64,000 nucleotides of DNA from Micromonospora craniellae (GTDB lineage Bacteria; Actinomycetota; Actinomycetes; Mycobacteriales; Micromonosporaceae), in the NCBI RefSeq assembly GCF_014764405.1, contig NZ_CP061725.1:3844001-3908000 (forward strand), given 5' to 3'. The notes under the pieces were generated by a model, which did no database searches, was not told the origin of the DNA, and saw only the letters and a program-made list of their open reading frames with translations. Below, piece by piece: positions 43,012 to 50,274 of the stretch; the first letter of the stretch is position 1, and each line of letters opens with the position of its first letter. The translations under genes were made by a program, and so were the position numbers.

Positions 43012-44171
43012 GCGAGGCGTGGGACGCCGCGCGGAGGCTGGCGCCCCGGCTGGCGGCCCGGGCGGCCGAGCACGACCGGGACGGTTCGTTCCCGGTCGAC
43101 GACTTCGCCGATCTCGGTGCGGCCGGGCTGTTCGGGCTGATGGTCCCCGCCGAGCTGGGCGGCACCGGGGCGACGTTCGCCGGGTACGCGGCCGTCGCCA
43201 CCGAGCTGGCCCGGGGCAACGGTGCCACCGCGCTGGTGTTCAACATGCACGCCTCGGTCACCGGCGCCCTGGGCGCGGTCACCGAGGAACTGGCCGAGGC
43301 GCTGGGCGTACCGGAGGAGGCGCTCGCCGCCCGCGACCGGTTGCTGCGGGCGGCGGCCGAGGGGGCGTGGTACGCGGTCGCGATGAGCGAGCGCGGCGCC
43401 GGTGCCCGGCTGTCCCAGCTCGCCACGGTCTACGAGCCGGTCGACGGCGGCTGGCGGATCAAGGGCAGCAAGACCTTCTGCTCGGGGGCCGGTCACGCCG
43501 ACGGTTACCTGGTGGCGGCCCGTAGCGCGGCCGACCCGTCGGTGGTCTCGCAGTTCCTGGTTCCGGCCGGCGACGGCCTGACCGTCGAGCCGACCTGGGA
43601 CGCGCTCGGCATGCGCGCGACCTCCTCGCACGACCTGCACCTGGACGTCACCGTGCCGGCCGATCGGTTGCTCGGCGGGGTGGAGGGCCTGGCCCTGGTG
43701 GTCGCCCAGCTCATGCCGCACTGGCTGGTGGCCAGCTACGCCGCCGTCTACGTCGGGGTGGCGCAGGCGTCGATCGACGCGGCGGCGGAACACCTGAACG
43801 CTCGGGGTCTGACGCATCTGCCAGCGGTCCGCGCCCGGCTGGGACGGGCCGACGCCGTGGTGGCGGCGGCGCAGCTCGCGGTCTCGGAGGCGGCCCGCCG
43901 GGTGGACGAGGCGCCGGGCGACGCCGAGACGAATCGCTGGGTGTGGCGGGCCAAGCTGCTGGCCGGTACGACGGCTGCGGAGGTGGCCGCGTCCATGCTG
44001 GAGGCGGCCGGCACCTCGGCCACCCGGCGGGGTCATCCGTTGGAGCGCCTCTACCGGGACGCGCGCTGCGGGTCGCTGCACCCGGCCACCTCCGACGTCT
44101 GCGCCGACTGGCTGGGCATCGCCGCGCTCGGCGGCGACCCGGACCGTGACGGGTCGGCTCCTCGTTGGTGA
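43008..44171 (+). CDS. Acyl-CoA-dehydrogenase-fold flavoprotein (AgqD-like candidate)
   Basis: The protein has 387 aa. The acyl-CoA dehydrogenase fold is evident: N-terminal helices (FADLGAAGLFGLMVPAELGG), the beta domain with AMSERGAGARLSQLAT and the substrate/FAD-binding KGSKTFCSGAGHAD, and a helical C-terminal half ending in the GHPLERLYRDARCGSLHPAT segment. The last part resembles flavin monooxygenases of the HsaA/DszC type more than beta-oxidation enzymes. In context it probably hydroxylates an alkylphenol intermediate. It is coupled to the PKS gene by a 13-codon mini-ORF. Confidence 0.83.
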   Translation: MSEAWDAARRLAPRLAARAAEHDRDGSFPVDDFADLGAAGLFGLMVPAELGGTGATFAGYAAVATELARGNGATALVFNMHASVTGALGAVTEELAEALGVPEEALAARDRLLRAAAEGAWYAVAMSERGAGARLSQLATVYEPVDGGWRIKGSKTFCSGAGHADGYLVAARSAADPSVVSQFLVPAGDGLTVEPTWDALGMRATSSHDLHLDVTVPADRLLGGVEGLALVVAQLMPHWLVASYAAVYVGVAQASIDAAAEHLNARGLTHLPAVRARLGRADAVVAAAQLAVSEAARRVDEAPGDAETNRWVWRAKLLAGTTAAEVAASMLEAAGTSATRRGHPLERLYRDARCGSLHPATSDVCADWLGIAALGGDPDRDGSAPRW

Positions 44172-44209
44172 GCGTGGGGAAGCCGAGCGAGCGGAGGGTG
44201 AGACGGTGA
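44168..44209 (+). CDS. 13-codon bridging mini-ORF before the type III PKS
   Basis: It reads MSVGKPSERRVRR. GTG overlaps the upstream TGA and its TGA overlaps the GTG of the PKS gene, both as GTGA. GCGGAGGG inside it is the PKS ribosome site. Confidence 0.35.
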   Translation: MSVGKPSERRVRR

Positions 44210-45255
44210 CCGTACCGGTGATCGCGGGTGTGGGTACGGCTCATCCGCCCTCCGCCGACCAGCAGGAACTCTGGGAAAGGTTCTTCTCCCGGCACTACTC
44301 CGGCGCCACCCGTGCCCTCGCCGAACGGATCTTCGCGAACTCGGGGGTGACCCGTCGGCAGGCGGCGGTGAGCCCGCTGATCGAGGACGTCTCGGACTGG
44401 CCGACCGAGCGGCGGATGCGCCGCTACCAGGTGGAGGCGCTGCCGCTGGGCAAGGAGGCGGTCGGTCGGGCGCTCACCTCGGCGGGGCTGGACGCCGGGG
44501 ACGTCGGTCTCTTCGTGGTCTGCTCCTGCACCGGGTACGCCACCCCGGGGCTGGACATCCTGCTCGCCCGTGACCTGGGCATGTCCCCGACGACCCAGCG
44601 GATGTTCGTCGGCCACATGGGCTGCTACGCGGCCCTGCCCGGGCTGGGGGCGGCGAGCGACTTCGTGGTCTCCCGGGGCCGCCCGGCGCTGCTGCTCTGT
44701 GCCGAGCTGACCAGCCTGCACCTGCAACCCTCGTCGGCCCGGGTGGACACCCAGCAGATCGTCTCCCACGCGCTCTTCTCGGACGCCGCGGTCGCCGCCG
44801 TGATCGTCCCCGACGGCCGGGGGTACGCGGTGCGTGAGGTCACCTCGGTCACCGACACCTCCACGGCCGATCACATGACGTGGGACGTGACCGATACCGG
44901 CTTCCGGATGGGGCTCTCGCCGAAGGTGCCGCAGGTGCTGTCGACCCACGTACGCGGGCTGGTGGAGGATCTGCTGGCCCGGCACGGCGCCATGGTGTCC
45001 GGGGTGGACGGCTGGGCGGTGCACCCGGGCGGCCCCCGCATCCTGAACGTGGTGGAGCGCGAACTGGAGCTGCCGCCGACCGGGTTGGCGGCGTCCCGGG
45101 CGACGCTGGACGAGCACGGCAACTGCTCGTCCCCGACGGTGCTGCTGATCCTCGACCGTCTACTGCGGGCCGCGCCGTCACCGCGCCGGGTGGTGATGCT
45201 CGCCTTCGGACCAGGTCTGACCCTTTACGCGGTTCTGCTGGAACGTCATGTCTGA
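44206..45255 (+). CDS. Type III polyketide synthase (AgqA-like candidate)
   Basis: The protein has 349 aa. It extends an acyl-CoA starter with malonyl-CoA. The catalytic Cys is in GHMGCYAALPGLGAASDF (near residue 143), His is in WAVHPGGPRIL (near 270) and Asn is in EHGNCSSPTVL (near 303); this is the complete triad. The GTG at 44206 overlaps a mini-ORF. With the UbiA, UbiG-like and flavoprotein genes it matches the agq set of Actinoplanes, in which the PKS makes alkylresorcinols from branched fatty acyl starters. The exact product here is inference. Confidence 0.92.
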   Translation: MTVPVIAGVGTAHPPSADQQELWERFFSRHYSGATRALAERIFANSGVTRRQAAVSPLIEDVSDWPTERRMRRYQVEALPLGKEAVGRALTSAGLDAGDVGLFVVCSCTGYATPGLDILLARDLGMSPTTQRMFVGHMGCYAALPGLGAASDFVVSRGRPALLLCAELTSLHLQPSSARVDTQQIVSHALFSDAAVAAVIVPDGRGYAVREVTSVTDTSTADHMTWDVTDTGFRMGLSPKVPQVLSTHVRGLVEDLLARHGAMVSGVDGWAVHPGGPRILNVVERELELPPTGLAASRATLDEHGNCSSPTVLLILDRLLRAAPSPRRVVMLAFGPGLTLYAVLLERHV

Positions 45256-45268
45256 CCGTTCGGGCGGC

Positions 45269-45274
45269 TACTCT
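45269..45274 (+). promoter_or_regulatory. Probable -10 box, leaderless start at 45281
   Basis: TACTCT lies 6 nt before ATG 45281. The downstream paralogue at 45914 has the same TACTCT box at almost the same distance, supporting this start over the upstream ATG 45248. Confidence 0.45.
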
Positions 45275-45280
45275 TCAAAG

Positions 45281-45886
45281 ATGTACGTCGATTCGGTGCA
45301 CCGGCTGCGCGGCGCTCTGCTCGCCGGGATCGGTGCGGTCGCGCTGGTGCTCGGGGGCTGGTGGTGGCAGGCGCAGGAGCCGACGCCGGGTGCCCCGGCG
45401 TCGTTCGGATCCGGCGACGGCCTGAGGTCGGCGACGACGTGGCGGATGGAATCCGGTACCAGGACCAGTGTCGTGCTCGACGCACAAACCGGCGCCGTCG
45501 TCTCGGCGCCTCCCGACGGCGGGTACGGGCCACCCGGCGGCACGATGGACGCCTCGTCCAGTGCCGACCATCGGAGCCTACGGCGGGAGGAGGTCCGCAA
45601 TGTGGTCTGGACCGAGCTGACGAAACTGACCGAGGGTGCGTCGGTGGTCCGACAGGCCCCGATCGGGTACGGCGAGACGTTCCGCCTCCGCTTCCGGTGC
45701 GTCGGGCCGGGAGACCTGTTGGTGACGGTCGACGGAGCGCGAGCGGCCGATCCGATCACGATCGGCTGCGACGGTGCGGCGGCCATGACGGAGGTCACCG
45801 GCACCGGCGGGCCGGTACGCATCTCGTTCTCCACCGCCGGCGCGGAGCCGTTGCAACTGGAGACCCGCCTGATCGCGCCGTCCTGA
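45281..45886 (+). CDS. Membrane-anchored surface protein, paralogue 1
   Basis: The protein has 201 aa from ATG 45281. The N-terminal VDSVHRLRGALLAG and anchor helix (about 9-30, ending GGWWWQA) are nearly shared with the next gene. The extracytoplasmic part is Gly/Ser-rich, then has a C-terminal beta-sandwich (about 115-200) with two Cys (FRCVGPGD and IGCDGA). An alternative ATG at 45248 would overlap the PKS gene. No known family. The pair arose by tandem duplication. Confidence 0.72.
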   Translation: MYVDSVHRLRGALLAGIGAVALVLGGWWWQAQEPTPGAPASFGSGDGLRSATTWRMESGTRTSVVLDAQTGAVVSAPPDGGYGPPGGTMDASSSADHRSLRREEVRNVVWTELTKLTEGASVVRQAPIGYGETFRLRFRCVGPGDLLVTVDGARAADPITIGCDGAAAMTEVTGTGGPVRISFSTAGAEPLQLETRLIAPS

Positions 45887-45900
45887 GCCGTTCGAGCATC

Positions 45901-45906
45901 TACTCT
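45901..45906 (+). promoter_or_regulatory. Probable -10 box, leaderless start at 45914
   Basis: TACTCT lies 7 nt before ATG 45914, without a ribosome site. It matches the box of the upstream paralogue. Confidence 0.45.
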
Positions 45907-45913
45907 TTCCGGC

Positions 45914-46612
45914 ATGCGTGATGATTCCGTCCATCGGCTCCGAGGCGCCCTGCTCGCCGGTGTGGGCGTGGTGACGCTCGTCGCCGGTGGCGGATGGTGG
46001 CAGGCGACTGCACCAAGCGTCGGCACCGGTGCCCGGTCGGCGTCGGACGGCTCCCCGCAGACGATCGAGTGGCCGGTGGATCCGTTCACCGGTGGTGGAA
46101 ACCGGCAGAATTCCGGTCCTGCCTCGGTCCGGCCCGGGGCGACGGCGTCGTTCCGGCTGGATGCGGCCACCGGCGCGGTGATCGGGGTGGATCCGGCCGC
46201 CGGTTCCTCTCTCGTGCTCGAACCACGCGACGGCACGAGACGCGTGCTGGCCGGGGCCGGGTCCGGCGACGTCAGCGCTCCGGACACCGGAGAGTCGGGC
46301 CGGCGGCGAGCGGGCGGCGGCAACGTGGTGTGGTTCGACCGGTCGGCGTTGCGGGCGGGCGAGCCCGTGGTCCGCGCGGCTCGGATCGGCGATGGTGACC
46401 AGTTGGCGCTGTTCATCAGGTGCACCGGCTCGGGCGAGGTCAATGTCGCCGTCGACGGTGCCCGGGGGGCGTTCTACCCACACCGGGTCGAGTGCACGGG
46501 AGCGGTGTCGACGATCGGGATCACCGGTGCCGGCGGTTGGCTGCGGGTCACGTTCCATCCCGGCGACGCGGCGCAAATTCAGCTGGTGGCGCGTCTGGTC
46601 GCCCAGTCCTGA
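45914..46612 (+). CDS. Membrane-anchored surface protein, paralogue 2
   Basis: The protein has 232 aa. DDSVHRLRGALLAG and a single helix (about 12-30, ending GGGWWQA) match paralogue 1. The C-terminal domain has the same two-Cys pattern (FIRCTGSGEVNVAVDGARG and VECTGA), while the linker differs and is longer. Function is unknown. Its 3' end overlaps the convergent gene at 46579-47154 by 34 bp. Confidence 0.72.
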   Translation: MRDDSVHRLRGALLAGVGVVTLVAGGGWWQATAPSVGTGARSASDGSPQTIEWPVDPFTGGGNRQNSGPASVRPGATASFRLDAATGAVIGVDPAAGSSLVLEPRDGTRRVLAGAGSGDVSAPDTGESGRRRAGGGNVVWFDRSALRAGEPVVRAARIGDGDQLALFIRCTGSGEVNVAVDGARGAFYPHRVECTGAVSTIGITGAGGWLRVTFHPGDAAQIQLVARLVAQS

Positions 46613-47154
46613 GATCGGTCGTGGCCGCCGACCAGCGGCCGGTGCCGGAAGGGCCGGGTGTCGCGGTGGCGGGGGCGGGCGGCGGCGACGGTGACCACAC
46701 TCACTCCGGCCGGTGCCGCCGTCGCAGCCTCGGCGACCCGCTCCGGGCAGGCGCACCCGTCGACCAGCAGCACCACGGTCGGCACCAGGCCGCGCAGCGG
46801 CACCGGGGCCTGCCCGCCGTCGACCAGGTCCAGTGCGGGCAGTGATCGGCCGGTGGGCCGGACCGGTGCCGGGTCGGGGGTGCTGCTGGTGGTCGGTCCG
46901 GGCGAGCGGCCGGCGCGGGGCCAGGTGGCGGCGGCCAGGCCGGCGACGGTCGCCACGACCGCGAGCAGCAGCGCGAGCACGGGCAACGCGGACGGACGCC
47001 ACCGGCGGGCGTACCCGGCGGCTCGGCCGCGTAGCTCCCGGCGTACCTGTTCGGCCTCGTCCGCGAGCGCGGCGGCATCGTCGGGGACGACCACCCGGCC
47101 CCACTCGGGCGGCAGGTCGGGCAACCCGGGACCGTCGGCGTCGGCCTTGCCCAT
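46579..47154 (-). CDS. Single-pass membrane protein with possible thioredoxin-like outer domain
   Basis: The protein has 191 aa from ATG 47154 (GAGGAGG 6 nt upstream). A charged cytoplasmic part (1-60) is followed by one helix (about 61-83), a Pro/Thr linker and a small outer domain. That domain has PTVVLLVDGCACPERVAEA with CAC, reminiscent of a degenerate thioredoxin-like strand and Cys motif, and ends in a His/Arg-rich tail. The redox assignment is tentative. It diverges from carD. Confidence 0.62.
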   Translation of the reverse strand: MGKADADGPGLPDLPPEWGRVVVPDDAAALADEAEQVRRELRGRAAGYARRWRPSALPVLALLLAVVATVAGLAAATWPRAGRSPGPTTSSTPDPAPVRPTGRSLPALDLVDGGQAPVPLRGLVPTVVLLVDGCACPERVAEAATAAPAGVSVVTVAAARPRHRDTRPFRHRPLVGGHDRSQDWATRRATS

Positions 47155-47548
47155 CACCACCTCCTCAGCGCGACCGGCGGTGGAACCGCCCTGTCGCCGG
47201 TCGCTCTCGACCGTCGCGGATGTGCATACGCGGGCACCCCTCAAGCGTCTCGTACCAGGCCCGGGTCCCGCTACCGCTGCCCACACTCTTCAACGGCGGG
47301 ATATCATGGGGCGGGTGGCGTAGGCCCTGACGTGCGATGCCAGTCGTGATCTCCGATGCTCTTTCCCGGGTGACGCCCGGGGGTCATCTGCCGATTACGC
47401 AGCGTGGTCAAATCATTGTTTGGGCGGTCTGTCAAGCCGAAGAAATACCTCTCACAGGGCCCCTGAGCTGCGCCAACGGTCAGGACAGCGGTGAGACATC
47501 GGTGCCTGAGCGTGTTACCCTAGACACAGCGAAAGGGGTTTCGAACCT
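47155..47548. other. Divergent intergenic region upstream of carD
   Basis: No gene is accepted in 394 bases. The part nearest carD (about 47400-47450) is AT-richer than its surroundings, suggesting a regulated promoter or long leader. A GC hairpin (CCCGGG...CCCGGG type) lies near 47366-47383. Confidence 0.4.
47516..47521 (+). promoter_or_regulatory. Probable -10 box of carD
   Basis: TACCCT lies 27 nt before the carD ATG, giving a leader of about 20 nt that contains the GAAAGGGG ribosome site. Confidence 0.4.
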
Positions 47549-48034
47549 ATGGTTTTCAGTGTCGGCGAGACCGTTGTTTACCCCCACCACGGGGCCGCAC
47601 TCATCGAGGCAATCGAGACTCGGGTGATCAAGGGCGAGCCCAAGCAGTACCTCGTCCTGAGGGTCGCGCAGGGTGACCTGACGGTCCGGGTGCCCGCCGA
47701 GAACGCCGAGATCGTGGGTGTGCGCGAGGTGGTCGGCGAAGAGGGTCTCGGCAAGGTCTTCGACGTTCTCCGGGCTCCGCACACCGAGGAGCCGACCAAC
47801 TGGTCGCGGCGTTACAAGGCAAATCTGGAGAAGCTGGCGTCTGGCAACCCGCTGAAGGTGGCCGAGGTCGTGCGTGACCTGTGGCGCCGGGAGCGGGAGC
47901 GCGGGCTGTCCGCAGGTGAGAAGCGAATGCTCGCCAAGGCCCGTGACATTCTCGTCGGCGAGGTGGCGCTGGCCGAGAAGAGCACCAAGGACGAGGCGGA
48001 GACGCTGCTCGACAAGGTGCTGACCGAGGCATAG
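47549..48034 (+). CDS. carD: CarD-family RNA polymerase-binding transcription regulator
   Basis: The protein has 161 aa. The N-terminal CdnL/TRCF-like domain (about 1-65, VGETVVYPHHGAALIEAIE and YLVLRVAQGDLTVRVP) binds the RNA polymerase beta subunit. The helical C-terminal domain (about 75-160) has the Trp in NWSRRYKANLEKL that stabilises the open complex. CarD controls rRNA and stress transcription in actinobacteria. It is followed at 56 bp by ispD and ispF, a common arrangement. Confidence 0.96.
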   Translation: MVFSVGETVVYPHHGAALIEAIETRVIKGEPKQYLVLRVAQGDLTVRVPAENAEIVGVREVVGEEGLGKVFDVLRAPHTEEPTNWSRRYKANLEKLASGNPLKVAEVVRDLWRRERERGLSAGEKRMLAKARDILVGEVALAEKSTKDEAETLLDKVLTEA

Positions 48035-48090
48035 TCCGCACAGCATCGTCGTACCCACTTCGTAGCGAAGAAACCATTGAGGACCGCGAC

Positions 48091-48786
48091 GTGACCGCGC
48101 AGCTTAATCCGCGCGGTGACGTCGCGGTCCTCGTGCCTGCGGCCGGTGCCGGCGTACGCCTGGGGCCCGGCCGTCCGAAGGCACTACGGCTGCTGGCCGG
48201 CGAACCGCTACTGGTGCACGCGGTCCGCCGGCTCGCCGCCGCCACGTCGGTGCACACCGTCGTGGTGGCCGCCCCGGCCGCCGACGTCTCGGCGGTACGC
48301 GAACTGCTCGCCCCGGTCGCACCGGTGACGGTGGTGCCGGGCGGGGCGGAACGGCAGGCGTCGGTGGCCGCCGCCCTGGCCGCCGTGCCGGACGGTCCCG
48401 AGATCGTCCTGGTGCACGACGCGGCCCGCGCGTTGACCCCGCCGGCGCTGGTGGAGTCGGTGGCCGCCGCAGTCCGGGCCGGCCACGACGCGGTGATCCC
48501 CGTGCTGCCCGTGGTCGACACGATCAAGGAGGTCGACGCGGGCGAGGTGGTGCTCGGCACCGTCGACCGGGCCGCGTTACGAGCCGTGCAGACCCCGCAG
48601 GGCTTCCGCCGGGCGGTGCTGACCGCCGCGCACGCCTCCGCCGGTGACCCGCTCACCGACGATGCCGGGCTGGTCGAGAAACAGGGTGTACCGGTGTACT
48701 GCGTACCCGGCTCGGACCACGCCCTGAAGATCACCCGGCCCTTCGACCTGGCACTGGCCGAGCACCTGCTGTCCGTCGGCGGATAA
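48091..48786 (+). CDS. ispD: 2-C-methyl-D-erythritol 4-phosphate cytidylyltransferase
   Basis: The protein has 231 aa. It activates MEP with CTP in the non-mevalonate isoprenoid pathway. The nucleotide-binding LVPAAGAGVRLGPGRPKALR (about 12-31), VPGGAERQASVAAAL, LVHDAARAL with the metal Asp, and RAVQTPQGFRR are diagnostic. The GTG start has a GAGG ribosome site. ispF follows in the same direction at 16 bp. Confidence 0.96.
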   Translation: MTAQLNPRGDVAVLVPAAGAGVRLGPGRPKALRLLAGEPLLVHAVRRLAAATSVHTVVVAAPAADVSAVRELLAPVAPVTVVPGGAERQASVAAALAAVPDGPEIVLVHDAARALTPPALVESVAAAVRAGHDAVIPVLPVVDTIKEVDAGEVVLGTVDRAALRAVQTPQGFRRAVLTAAHASAGDPLTDDAGLVEKQGVPVYCVPGSDHALKITRPFDLALAEHLLSVGG

Positions 48787-48790
48787 GGCG

Positions 48791-48796
48791 TACTCT
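48791..48796 (+). promoter_or_regulatory. Probable -10 box of ispF, leaderless
   Basis: TACTCT lies 6 nt before ATG 48803 in the 16-bp ispD-ispF gap. It allows ispF to be transcribed independently of ispD. Confidence 0.4.
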
Positions 48797-48802
48797 CGTT
48801 TC

Positions 48803-49282
48803 ATGATCGTTCCTCGGGTGGCCATCGGCACTGACGTGCACGCCTTCGAGGCCGGTCGGCCGTGCTGGGTGGCCGGCCTGCACTGGCCCGATCAGGACGG
48901 CCTGGCCGGGCACTCGGACGCGGACGTCGCCGCCCACGCCGCCTGCAACGCGTTGCTCTCCGCTGCCGGCCTCGGTGACCTCGGCGCCAACTTCGGGGTG
49001 GACCAGCCCGAATGGGCGGGTGCCAGCGGGGTGGCGCTGCTCGCCGAGTCGGCCCGTCGGGTACGCGCCGCCGGTTTCGCCATCGGCAACGTGTCGGTGC
49101 AGGTGGTGGGCGTACGCCCGAAGATCGGTCCCCGCCGCGAAGAGGCCCAGCGGGTGCTCTCCGAGGCGGTGGGCGCACCGGTCACCGTCTCCGCCGCCAC
49201 CACCGACGGCCTGGGCTTCACCGGGCGCGGTGAGGGGCTCGCCGGGATCGCGGTGGCGCTGGTCCACGCGCAGGCGAGCTAG
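48803..49282 (+). CDS. ispF: 2-C-methyl-D-erythritol 2,4-cyclodiphosphate synthase
   Basis: The protein has 159 aa. It cyclises CDP-ME 2-phosphate to MEcPP. Zinc ligands are in GTDVHAF (Asp, His near 8-10) and HSDADVAAHAACNALL (His near 42). Conserved GDLGANF, RRVRAAGFAIGNVSVQVVG and TTDGLGFTGRGEGLAG follow. Its TAG stop is inside the 4-bp CTAG target duplication of the IS element next to it, so the insertion left the gene complete. Confidence 0.95.
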   Translation: MIVPRVAIGTDVHAFEAGRPCWVAGLHWPDQDGLAGHSDADVAAHAACNALLSAAGLGDLGANFGVDQPEWAGASGVALLAESARRVRAAGFAIGNVSVQVVGVRPKIGPRREEAQRVLSEAVGAPVTVSAATTDGLGFTGRGEGLAGIAVALVHAQAS

Positions 49283-50261
49283 ACGAGTTGTTCCGAATTG
49301 CGGTCAGTGGTCGTAGGCGATCAGTGACCGGGTGACGGGTGCGCCGGTCTTGTTGTTGTGCCAGATCGCCGCGGTCATGGCGAGGAGGCGTTGGGCGACC
49401 CGGACGGCCACACCGTCGAAGGTTCGTCCGCCGTGTTGTTCCAGGTCAAGCTGGCCTTTGAGGGTGTCGTTGACCGACTCGATCAACTGGCGGACCTTCT
49501 TGAGCATCGGCTCGCCGTAGCGGGCCTTCTCCTTCTTGCGGGACGGGCGCAGCAGTTCGATGCCCTGCTCGGCCAACTGCCGCTCGAATGGCTTGGAGGC
49601 GAATCCCTTGTCGCTGATCAGCAGGATCCTGTCGTGCTCTGCCACCACGCCGGCCTCGACGTCCAGCATCGCGGCGAGGACCTCTCGCTCGCCGATCTTC
49701 GGGTTCGCGAGGGCCCACAGGATCGGCATCCCGGTCGGGGTGCAGACCAGGTAGAGCCGGAGTCCCCAGAAGAAGCGGGAATGGGAGGCGCAGTAGCCGT
49801 ATCCGGCCCAGCCGGCGAGGTCTGAGCGCTGGGCGGTGGGGCGGGACATGCCGCACGGGATGGGGGTGGAGTCGACGATCCAGTGGTGGTCGAACCAGAA
49901 GTCACTGTCGCGGGCCAGGTCCCGGATGACCTTTTTGATCAGCGGCAGGGCAGCGCGGAGCCGTTTGTTGTAGCCCGGCCGCTGCGGCAGGTAGGGAAAC
50001 CAGGGGCGCAGGTGGATACGGGCGTAGCGGATCCAGTGCGCCTCAGAGCGGGCACCGAGCAGGACCTGCGCCACCGCGAGGCATACCAGTTCGGAGTCGG
50101 TCAGTAGCGGCGGCCGTCCCCGCCACCGGGGGGTGCGGATGCTGTCGTCGATCTTCACGTACAGTGCGGTCAAGAGGGTATCCAGGTCTTGCGTCACACC
50201 ATGATCTTGGATGCCCTCTCTTCATGCCCAGACATCGACCCCTGACTTCGGAACTACTCGT
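49283..50261. mobile_element. Complete IS982-family insertion sequence
   Basis: The element is 979 bp. Its ends are imperfect inverted repeats (ACGAGTTGTTCCGAA on the left, ACGAGTAGTTCCGAA on the right, with more partial matching inward). It is flanked by CTAG on both sides (49279-49282 and 50262-50265), the target duplication. It carries one transposase gene on the minus strand. Size and structure suit the IS982 family, and it looks intact. Confidence 0.85.
49304..50197 (-). CDS. IS982-family DDE transposase
   Basis: The protein has 297 aa. The N-terminal IDDSIRTPRWRGRPPLLTDSELVCLAVAQ pattern and LPQRPGYNKRLR are typical of the family. The catalytic triad appears as Asp in WIVDSTPIPC (near 110), Asp in LISDKGFASKPF (near 198) and Glu in LIESVNDTLKGQ (near 240). 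No frameshift or stop is seen, so it should be active. It is confined within the inverted repeats. Confidence 0.9.
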   Translation of the reverse strand: MTQDLDTLLTALYVKIDDSIRTPRWRGRPPLLTDSELVCLAVAQVLLGARSEAHWIRYARIHLRPWFPYLPQRPGYNKRLRAALPLIKKVIRDLARDSDFWFDHHWIVDSTPIPCGMSRPTAQRSDLAGWAGYGYCASHSRFFWGLRLYLVCTPTGMPILWALANPKIGEREVLAAMLDVEAGVVAEHDRILLISDKGFASKPFERQLAEQGIELLRPSRKKEKARYGEPMLKKVRQLIESVNDTLKGQLDLEQHGGRTFDGVAVRVAQRLLAMTAAIWHNNKTGAPVTRSLIAYDH

Positions 50262-50268
50262 CTAGGCT
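50241..50268 (+). promoter_or_regulatory. Hybrid promoter at the IS end upstream of the TPR gene
   Basis: CCTGAC (50241-50246) lies in the IS right end and TAGGCT (50263-50268) in the flank, with 16 bp between. The -10 is 6 nt before ATG 50275. The TAGGCT would have existed before insertion, because CTAG is the duplicated target; the -35-like part comes from the IS. Confidence 0.4.
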
Positions 50269-50274
50269 CGCGCG

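Noticed and set aside
41273..45255. Type III PKS as a plant-type chalcone synthase or DpgA locus
   Set aside because: Neighbours are those of the agq set; no DpgB-D or 4-coumarate ligase genes are present.
45248..45280. Upstream ATG of surface paralogue 1
   Set aside because: The paralogue alignment and TACTCT box favour 45281; the longer form would overlap the PKS gene and add sequence not shared with the paralogue.
47337..47627. A 96-codon plus ORF before carD
   Set aside because: It overlaps carD in another frame and lacks a ribosome site.
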